Of a stretch of 64,000 nt of DNA, positions 57,985 through 64,000 are shown one piece after another. The stretch is from Oerskovia paurometabola (GTDB lineage: Bacteria > Actinomycetota > Actinomycetes > Actinomycetales > Cellulomonadaceae), in NCBI RefSeq assembly GCF_016907365.1, contig NZ_JAFBBV010000001.1, forward strand, positions 3,162,001 through 3,226,000, in the 5' to 3' direction. Below the pieces are notes generated by a model that was given only the letters and a program-made list of their open reading frames with translations, was not told where the DNA came from and did no database searches. Within the stretch, counting starts at the first letter, position 1, and each line of letters opens with the position of its first letter. Both the position numbers and the translations under genes were made by a program.

Positions 57985-58962
57985 TCAGCCCTTGTGCTCC
58001 CGCAGGACCTGCGCTGCCTGCGGCAGGACCTCGGCGAGGTCGCCCACGACCGCGAAGTCCGCGATCTCGAACAGCGGGCTGTCGGAGTCGTTGTTGACGG
58101 CCACGATCACCTGCGAGGCCTGCATGCCGCCACGGTGGTGCGGGGCCCCCGAGATTCCGGCGCCGATGTACAGGCGCGGCGCGATCGTCACTCCCGTCTG
58201 GCCGATGAAGGTGTCGAACCAGCCCTCGTAGACCGCGTCGCGCGTCGCGCCGACGGCCGCGCCGAGCACGTCGGCGAGCTCCTCGATCGGCCCGAAGTCG
58301 CCGTCGGTGCCGCGACCGCCCGCGACGACCGTCGCGGCCTCGGCGAGCGTGGGGCGCCCACCCTCGACGACCGGCTTCTCCTCACGGGACACGACCGTGA
58401 CGTTCGTCGCCGACGCCGGTACGTCGACGGGGAACCCGATGACCTCGGTCTGGACCGAGGACTCGGCAGGCTCCGGGACGACGGAGTTGGCGCGCACCGT
58501 GAACACGGCCTGCTCGGTGACGACCTCGCACGAGGTGTCCCACGAGCCCGCGAAGACCCGCTTGTAGCCGACGGCCTTGCCGTCCTCGGCGCGGACCGCG
58601 GCCGCGTCGATCACGAGGCCGGCGCCCAGCGCGTAGGCGAGCCGGGCGGCGGCCTCCTTGTTGGGGAACGTCGCCGAGAGCAGCACGATGTCCGCGTTCG
58701 CGCGGCGCACGGCGGTCTCGAGGGTCGCCGAGACGACCGCCGTGAGGTGCGCGGCGTCCGCGCTCACGGACGTGGGCAGCTCGGCCTGGAGGACCGTGTC
58801 GACACCGTAGGCGCCGAGCTGGGCGAGCGTCGTGACGCTCGGGCTGCCGAGCGTCACGGCCTTGGGGCGGCCGAGGCTGCGCGCGATGGTCAGGAGCTCG
58901 AGGGCCGCGGAACGCAGCTGCGTCTCCGGGGAGTCGAGCAGGACGAGGACGTTGGTGGTCAC
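57985..58962 (-). CDS. etfA: Electron transfer flavoprotein subunit alpha
   Basis: The 325-residue protein has the FAD-binding C-terminal domain of ETF alpha: VVAGGRGTDG (about 212-221), GQTGVTIAPRLYIGAGISGAPHH read in two parts (about 258-280, Arg and Ser contacting FAD), and VAVNNDSDSPLFEIADFAVVGD (about 288-309). With EtfB it carries electrons from acyl-CoA and other dehydrogenases to the respiratory chain. GTG 58962 has GAGGG upstream and begins 11 nt after the etfB stop. The etfB-etfA order and nearness to the cysteine desulfurase and mnmA are common in actinobacteria. Confidence 0.94.
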   Translation of the reverse strand: MTTNVLVLLDSPETQLRSAALELLTIARSLGRPKAVTLGSPSVTTLAQLGAYGVDTVLQAELPTSVSADAAHLTAVVSATLETAVRRANADIVLLSATFPNKEAAARLAYALGAGLVIDAAAVRAEDGKAVGYKRVFAGSWDTSCEVVTEQAVFTVRANSVVPEPAESSVQTEVIGFPVDVPASATNVTVVSREEKPVVEGGRPTLAEAATVVAGGRGTDGDFGPIEELADVLGAAVGATRDAVYEGWFDTFIGQTGVTIAPRLYIGAGISGAPHHRGGMQASQVIVAVNNDSDSPLFEIADFAVVGDLAEVLPQAAQVLREHKG

Positions 58963-58973
58963 GGTGTTCCCTC

Positions 58974-59783
58974 TCAGACCAGGTCGTTACGGATGAGGAA
59001 CTCGGCCAGCGCGCGGCCGCCCTCGCCCTTGTCGACGACGACCTCGACCTCGGGACGCGGCGGGCGCGGCGTGGCGGCGAGGACGCGGGTGCGGGCTCCG
59101 GCGTCACCCACGGTCGCGGGGTCGAGCCCCAGCTCAGCGAGGTCCCAGACCTCGATCGGCTGCGTCCGCGCGGCCATGATGAGCTTGAAGTTGGGGAAGC
59201 GCGGCCAGTTGGCGTGGTCGGTCACGCTGACCACGGCGGGCAGCGGTGCCGAGAGCACCTCGAGCGCGTCGTCCAGCTCGCGCGTGACCTGGGCCGTGCG
59301 GGCAGCGGTGTCGACCTCGAGCTTGCCCGCGAGCGTGAGCTGCGGCAGGTCGAGCTCGGCCGCGAGCAGCACGGGGACCACGGACCCCAGCCCGTCGAGG
59401 GCTGCCATCCCCGTCAGGACGAGGTCGACCGGCCCCTCTTCCTCGAGCTTGCGGATCGCCGCGGCGAGCGTGGCGACGGTCCCGAAGTAGTCCGAGCCCG
59501 CGAGCGCCTCGTCGCTCACGCGCACGCCGCGTCCGACGCCCATCTGGTAGGCCTTGCGGATCGCGGTGTCGGCCTCTGGGCCGGCCATGGTCAGGACGAC
59601 GACCTCGGAGGTCTCCTGCTCGGCCTCCGGCAGCGACTCGACGATGCGCAGCGCGGCCTCGATCGCGTTCTCGTCGAGCTCGTTGAGGGTCCCCTCCTCG
59701 GACGATCGCACCACTCGTCCGGCGTCGAACCGCCGGTCGGCGTGGATATCGGGAACGTACTTGACGGCGACGACGATCCTCAT
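58974..59783 (-). CDS. etfB: Electron transfer flavoprotein subunit beta
   Basis: From ATG 59783 the protein has 269 residues, the normal size. MRIVVAVKYVPD at the start, LNELDENAIEAALRI (about 35-49), VVLTMAGPEA with the Ala/Gly-rich nucleotide loop, GMAALDGLGSVVPVLLAAEL (about 124-143, the AMP-binding loop and ETF beta signature region), and FPNFKLIMAART (about 198-209) are visible. It pairs with EtfA and binds AMP. GGAG lies 8 nt before the ATG; the in-frame start at 59834 has none. Confidence 0.94.
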   Translation of the reverse strand: MRIVVAVKYVPDIHADRRFDAGRVVRSSEEGTLNELDENAIEAALRIVESLPEAEQETSEVVVLTMAGPEADTAIRKAYQMGVGRGVRVSDEALAGSDYFGTVATLAAAIRKLEEEGPVDLVLTGMAALDGLGSVVPVLLAAELDLPQLTLAGKLEVDTAARTAQVTRELDDALEVLSAPLPAVVSVTDHANWPRFPNFKLIMAARTQPIEVWDLAELGLDPATVGDAGARTRVLAATPRPPRPEVEVVVDKGEGGRALAEFLIRNDLV

Positions 59784-59952
59784 CGTGATGTGCTCCGTGG
59801 TTGGGACGACGGTGGACCCGGGTGGTACCCGCACGCCACAGCCCTCCGTGGAAGGTGTGGCACAGGCGAAACCCTACCGGGCAGCGCCGCGCAACCGGGT
59901 GAGATCTCGCGCACGACCACCTGGTGAGCACGAGCCGTCCACATGCGGGCCG

Positions 59953-59958
59953 CACAAT
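59953..59958 (+). promoter_or_regulatory. Putative -10 element of glgX
   Basis: CACAAT ends 6 nt before GTG 59965. The intervening GGAGAG touches the start codon and is too close to be a good ribosome site, so a leaderless start is plausible. The first base departs from TANNNT. Confidence 0.35.
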
Positions 59959-59964
59959 GGAGAG

Positions 59965-62283
59965 GTGCAAGCGCTTGCCCCCTCCCCCCGCCCCCGTCCC
60001 TCGCACGGCCCGGTCCCCCGGCTCGGTGTCCATCTCGCCGGTGACGGCGTCGACGTCGCCGTGCTCGCCTCGCACGCGAGCGCTGTGCACCTGTGCCTGC
60101 TCGACGTCTCGGCCGACGGCGAGATCCACGAACGGCGCGTGGCTCTCGGCGGGCCGGTCCACGGCGTCTGGCACGGGCACGTGCCCGGGGTGCGCGAGGG
60201 GCAGCGCTACGGCTTCCGGGCCGAGGGCCCGTGGGACCCTGCGGCCGGCCTCCGGTACAACCCCGCGAAGCTGCTCCTCGACCCGTACGCGCACGGGATC
60301 GTGGGCGTGCTCGACGACGACCCGTCCACGCGCGGTCACGTCGCCGAGCGGGACGCCGCGGGCGCGCTCGTCGGTGACGTCCGCGGTCCGGCCGACCCCC
60401 GCGACTCGGCGCCGCACGTGCCGCACGCGGTCGTCGTCGCGCCCCGCACGGGGCACGAGCCCGTGCGCCGTCCGCACGTGCCGTGGGTCGACACCGTCGT
60501 CTACGAGGCCCACGTCCGCGGCCTGACCATGCAGCTCGACGCCGTGCCCGAGCACCTGCGCGGCACCTATGCGGGGCTCGCGCACCCCGCGACGATCGCG
60601 CACCTGAAGTCGCTGGGCGTCACGACGGTCGAGCTGCTGCCGATCCACGCGTTCCTCACCGAGCCGCACCTCGTGGCCCGGGGCCAGACCAACTACTGGG
60701 GCTACTCGACCGCGGGCTTCTTCGCCCCCCACGCCCCGTACGCGACGCGCGCCGCGCAGGAGGCCGGGCCCGGCGCGGTCCTCGACGAGGTCCGTGGCAT
60801 GGTGCACCTGCTGCACGAGGCCGGGCTCGAGGTCCTCCTCGACGTCGTGCACAACCACACGTGCGAGGGCGGCGCGGACGGCCCGCACCTGTCGTGGCGC
60901 GGCCTCGACAACCCCGTCTACTACCTGCACGACGGCGCGTCCCCGGCCGAGCTGGCGGACGTCACCGGGACGGGGAACAGCCTCGACTTCCGGCGCGCGC
61001 GCGTGGTGCAGATGACGCTCGACTCGTTGCGCTGGTGGGCGCAGGAGGTCGGCGTCGACGGCTTCCGCTTCGACCTCGCCGTGACCCTGGGCCGCGGACC
61101 CGCCGGGTTCGACCCCGACCACCCGTTCCTCGTCGCGCTCCAGACCGACCCGGTCCTCAACGGCCTCAAGCTCGTCGCGGAGCCGTGGGACGTCGGTCCG
61201 GGCGGGTGGCGCACAGGGCAGTTCCCCGCGCCGTTGGCCGAGTGGAACGACCGCTTCCGGGGCGCGGTGCGGCAGTTCTGGCTCGCCGACCCGCGCGAGG
61301 CCTCGCACGGGCGCCCGGGGCAGGGCGTGCGCGAGCTCGCGACCCGCCTGGCCGGGTCGGCGGACCTCTTCGGGCACAGCGACCCGCCGCTCATGCGCGG
61401 GCCGGTGGTGTCGGTCAACTTCGTGACGGCGCACGACGGGTTCACGCTCGCGGACCTCGTCGCCTACGAGCACAAGCACAACGAGGCCAACGGCGAGGGC
61501 AACCGCGACGGCAGCGACGACAACCGGTCCTGGAACCACGGCGTCGAAGGTCGTCTGGCGGACGAGGACACGATGATCGAGGGGGGCGAGGGGACGGAGC
61601 ACGCAGGCTTCGAGCCAGGGCTCGTGATCGCCCCGCTGCGCCGCCGCTCGATCCGCAACCTCATGGCGACCCAGGTCCTGGCGGCGGGGACGCCCATGCT
61701 CACGGCCGGCGACGAGATGGGACGCACCCAGCGCGGCAACAACAACGCGTACTGCCAGGACGGGCCGGTGTCGTGGGTGAGCTGGGACCTGTCGCCCTGG
61801 CGCAAGGACCTGCTCGCGACCACGGCCTACCTCCTGGAGCTGCGCCGCGAGCACGCGGCGCTGCGCAGCGAGACGTTCTTCCACGGCCGGCCCCGGCACT
61901 CGGCGCAGGACGCGGTGCCGGACCTCGCGTGGTTCGACGCCGCGGGCTGCACCCTCGACCACGCGGCCTGGCACGACCCCGGGTTCCGCGTGCTGCAGAT
62001 GCTGCGCACCGGGCCGAGTGCGGGCGACCGCGACGTGCTCCTGGTGCTCAACGGAGCGCTCGACACGGTCGAGGTGACGCTCGCGGACGTGCCGGGGCGC
62101 TCCGCCCCCGGGGCGGCCGAGGGGGACGGTGCCACCGCGTGGGTGCTTGCGTGGGACTCCGACTGGGAGCACCCGACCGAGGGCGGCGACGCCGCGCCCC
62201 CCGGCCCGCACGAGGCCGGAGGAGCGCCCGGGACGGCCCTCCTGGAGCCGCTCAGCCTGCAGGTCTATCTCTCGCCGAGGTAG
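59965..62283 (+). CDS. glgX: Glycogen debranching enzyme GlgX (GH13_11)
   Basis: The 772-residue protein has an N-terminal CBM48 domain (about 18-115) followed by a GH13 barrel. Seen are VVYEAHVRGLTMQ (about 180-192), VLLDVVHNHTCEGG (about 290-303), the nucleophile Asp in DGFRFDLAV (about 370), the general acid Glu in LVAEPWDVG (about 405), and the third carboxylate in FVTAHDGFTLADLV (about 491). NYWGYSTAGFFAPHAPYA is the GlgX/isoamylase signature. It cuts alpha-1,6 branches in glycogen. No signal peptide, so cytoplasmic. The frame is open to 59554, but that part lies over etfB on the other strand and is not coding. Confidence 0.93.
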   Translation: MQALAPSPRPRPSHGPVPRLGVHLAGDGVDVAVLASHASAVHLCLLDVSADGEIHERRVALGGPVHGVWHGHVPGVREGQRYGFRAEGPWDPAAGLRYNPAKLLLDPYAHGIVGVLDDDPSTRGHVAERDAAGALVGDVRGPADPRDSAPHVPHAVVVAPRTGHEPVRRPHVPWVDTVVYEAHVRGLTMQLDAVPEHLRGTYAGLAHPATIAHLKSLGVTTVELLPIHAFLTEPHLVARGQTNYWGYSTAGFFAPHAPYATRAAQEAGPGAVLDEVRGMVHLLHEAGLEVLLDVVHNHTCEGGADGPHLSWRGLDNPVYYLHDGASPAELADVTGTGNSLDFRRARVVQMTLDSLRWWAQEVGVDGFRFDLAVTLGRGPAGFDPDHPFLVALQTDPVLNGLKLVAEPWDVGPGGWRTGQFPAPLAEWNDRFRGAVRQFWLADPREASHGRPGQGVRELATRLAGSADLFGHSDPPLMRGPVVSVNFVTAHDGFTLADLVAYEHKHNEANGEGNRDGSDDNRSWNHGVEGRLADEDTMIEGGEGTEHAGFEPGLVIAPLRRRSIRNLMATQVLAAGTPMLTAGDEMGRTQRGNNNAYCQDGPVSWVSWDLSPWRKDLLATTAYLLELRREHAALRSETFFHGRPRHSAQDAVPDLAWFDAAGCTLDHAAWHDPGFRVLQMLRTGPSAGDRDVLLVLNGALDTVEVTLADVPGRSAPGAAEGDGATAWVLAWDSDWEHPTEGGDAAPPGPHEAGGAPGTALLEPLSLQVYLSPR

Positions 62284-62357
62284 AGGGTTCGCGTCGGGGG
62301 TAGGGCTGGGCCTCTCTCCCGACGACTGCCCCCTACCTCGCGGCGGGGCGCGGGGTC

Positions 62358-62363
62358 TAGTCT
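62358..62363 (+). promoter_or_regulatory. -10 element of a leaderless transcript for the FAD dehydrogenase gene
   Basis: TAGTCT matches TANNNT and ends 6 nt before ATG 62370. No ribosome binding site is present. Confidence 0.55.
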
Positions 62364-62369
62364 CTGCGC

Positions 62370-64000
62370 ATGAGTGACAACGACGTCAGCATCCCTTCCG
62401 CGAGCAACGCCGTCCCGTCGGGCACGCCCGCCCACGGGAGCGCTCCCAGCCGGTCCGGCCCTGATCGTGCCGAGGTGATCGTGGTCGGCGCGGGACTCTC
62501 GGGCCTCGTCGCCGCGACCGAGCTCACGGCCGCGGGGCGCCACGTGATCCTGCTCGACCAGGAACCTGCCGCGAGCCTGGGCGGCCAGGCCTACTGGTCC
62601 TTCGGCGGCCTCTTCCTGGTCGACTCCCCCGAGCAGCGCCGCATGGGCGTCAAGGACACGCCCGAGCTCGCGCTCGACGACTGGCTCGGGTCGGCGGACT
62701 TCGCCCCCGGCGCCGCCGACGGCGAGGGTCCCGACCGCTGGGGCTACGCCTGGGCGCGCGGCTTCGTCGACTTCGCGGCGGGCGACATGCGCTCGTGGCT
62801 GCACGCCAAGGGGGTGCGCTGGTTCCCGCTCGTCCAGTGGGCAGAGCGCGGCGGCTACCCCGCGGGCGGCCACGGCAACAGCGTGCCCCGTTTTCACGTG
62901 ACCTGGGGCACCGGCCCCGGCGTCCTCGAACCCTTCGTCCGCGCGGCCCTCGACGCCCGGGCAGCCGGTCTGCTCGACATCCGGTTCCGTCACCGCGTGA
63001 CCGACCTCGTCGTGACCGACGGCGCCGTCACCGGCGTGCGGGCCGAGATCCTGGCCGACGACCCGGCCGAGCGCGGCGCCCCCTCGGTGCGCGACGTCGT
63101 GGGCGAGGTCGAGCTCTCGGCGAGCGCCGTCGTCGTCTCCTCCGGGGGGATCGGCGCGAACCACGACCTGGTCCGTGCGCACTGGCCCGCGTCTGCGGGC
63201 GTGCTGCCCGCGCGCATGCTCTCAGGAGTGCCGGACTCGACCGACGGGCTGCTGCTCGGCATCACGCGCGACGCGGGTGCGGCCCTGGTGCACGAGGACC
63301 GCATGTGGCACTACCCCGAGGGCATCGCGAACCACTCCCCCGTGTGGACCGACCACGGCATCCGCATCCTGCCCGGCCCGTCGTCGCTGTGGGTCGACGC
63401 GCACGGGCACCGACTGCCCTCGCCCCTGTTCCCCGGCTTCGACGCCCTGGGATCGCTCCAGCACGTCACGGCGCGCGGCGACGACCACTCCTGGTTCGTG
63501 CTCAACAAGGCGATCATGGAGAGCGAGTTCGCGCTGTCGGGCTCGGAACAGAACCCTGACCTGACCGGCCGGAGCGTGCGCCTGCTGGCGCAGCGCGTGC
63601 TGCCGGGGGCGGTCGGGCCCGTGGCGCGGTTCGCCGCCGAGTCCCCCGAGTTCGTGTGGGGTGCGAACCCGACCGAGCTCGCGGCCGGCATGAACGCCCT
63701 GACCGACGCGACCCCCGGGGCCCGCGGCCACATCGACGCGGGAGAGCTCGAACGGCTCGTGCGGCTGCGCGACGACCAGGTGCGCTCGGGGCTCGGCAAG
63801 GACCACCAGGTCGTCGCGACGGCCATGGCCCGCAAGTTCTTCGTGGACCGCGTCATCCGGGTGTCCCCGCCGCGCCCGCTCACGACACCCAAGGACGGCC
63901 CGATGCTCGCCGTGCGGCTCTCGGTCCTGACCCGCAAGACGCTCGGCGGCCTGCACACCGACACCGACGGTCGCGTGCTGCGCCCCGACGGCTCGGTGTT
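62370..64000 (+). CDS. FAD-binding dehydrogenase (fumarate reductase/KstD-like flavoprotein), partial at window edge
   Basis: At least 543 residues are encoded before the window ends, and no stop is reached. After a polar leader (1-34) comes the FAD-binding EVIVVGAGLSGLVAATEL (about 35-52, GxGxxG) and an acidic residue closing the Rossmann strand (VILLDQE). Then follow LGGQAYWSFGGLFLV and the GNSVPRFHVTWG segment, and near the edge LTRKTLGGLHTD-type sequence, in which a Thr/Gly-Gly-Leu-x-Thr/His pattern is typical of the C-terminal FAD contacts. It matches flavoproteins annotated simply as 'FAD-binding dehydrogenase'; the substrate is unknown. It starts 86 bp after glgX, with its own leaderless promoter. 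Confidence 0.85.
   Translation, partial: MSDNDVSIPSASNAVPSGTPAHGSAPSRSGPDRAEVIVVGAGLSGLVAATELTAAGRHVILLDQEPAASLGGQAYWSFGGLFLVDSPEQRRMGVKDTPELALDDWLGSADFAPGAADGEGPDRWGYAWARGFVDFAAGDMRSWLHAKGVRWFPLVQWAERGGYPAGGHGNSVPRFHVTWGTGPGVLEPFVRAALDARAAGLLDIRFRHRVTDLVVTDGAVTGVRAEILADDPAERGAPSVRDVVGEVELSASAVVVSSGGIGANHDLVRAHWPASAGVLPARMLSGVPDSTDGLLLGITRDAGAALVHEDRMWHYPEGIANHSPVWTDHGIRILPGPSSLWVDAHGHRLPSPLFPGFDALGSLQHVTARGDDHSWFVLNKAIMESEFALSGSEQNPDLTGRSVRLLAQRVLPGAVGPVARFAAESPEFVWGANPTELAAGMNALTDATPGARGHIDAGELERLVRLRDDQVRSGLGKDHQVVATAMARKFFVDRVIRVSPPRPLTTPKDGPMLAVRLSVLTRKTLGGLHTDTDGRVLRPDGSV

Overview
The window is very GC-rich DNA from a high-GC Gram-positive bacterium. Gene content (a Rex-box adhE, GH65, GlgX, large secreted PKD/carbohydrate-binding proteins, the etf-cysteine desulfurase-mnmA-MetE-like cluster, and many leaderless starts) fits an actinobacterium of the order Micrococcales, most likely a cellulolytic genus related to Cellulomonas, Oerskovia or Cellulosimicrobium. 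The genus is inferred; nothing here fixes it. No tRNA, rRNA, CRISPR array, insertion sequence or phage gene was seen.

Layout. Positions 1-3442: 5-oxoprolinase subunits pxpA/pxpB (pxpB cut by the window edge), a DUF1059 protein, a GNAT acetyltransferase and a membrane-anchored hypothetical protein. Positions 3553-32741: a large carbohydrate-use region. It has two parallel minus-strand gene sets, 3596-17341 and 17528-30432. Each encodes a ribose-type ABC importer (lipoprotein, permease, double ATPase), a Gfo/Idh/MocA oxidoreductase, a metal-dependent TIM-barrel isomerase/epimerase and a giant secreted protein fusing a ThuA domain to a glucose/sorbosone-dehydrogenase propeller plus PKD, carbohydrate-binding and lectin-like domains. 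At its right end, on the plus strand, lie a ROK-family regulator and a stand-alone ThuA protein. The promoters of both operons and the ROK upstream region share one unusual 28-bp dyad (CTTYTG-N12-CARAAG core), so the whole set looks like a single ROK regulon for an unidentified glycoside, perhaps handled through oxidised (3-keto) sugars.

Positions 32820-37533: a MetE-like zinc protein, a DHDPS-fold aldolase and NAD-dependent DNA ligase LigA. Positions 37877-46292: AdhE under a perfect Rex box, a prolyl oligopeptidase, and a GH65 phosphorylase/hydrolase with a beta-phosphoglucomutase-like HAD partner. Positions 46488-52056: a MacAB-like exporter operon led by a cysteine-containing lipoprotein, divergent from an OmpR-type two-component system across a 40-bp double dyad.

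Positions 52155-64000: a MetE-like protein, a SnoaL-like protein, mnmA, cysteine desulfurase, an aminoglycoside-phosphotransferase-like protein, etfA/etfB, glycogen debranching enzyme GlgX and the start of an FAD-binding dehydrogenase. In many actinobacteria etf, iscS, mnmA, the MetE-like gene and ligA sit close together; here about 14.6 kb separates the MetE-like gene from ligA.

Strong hairpins end most transcription units. Hairpins also follow both sugar-binding lipoprotein genes inside their operons. At least ten genes start 6-7 nt after a -10-like hexamer, which fits leaderless mRNAs.
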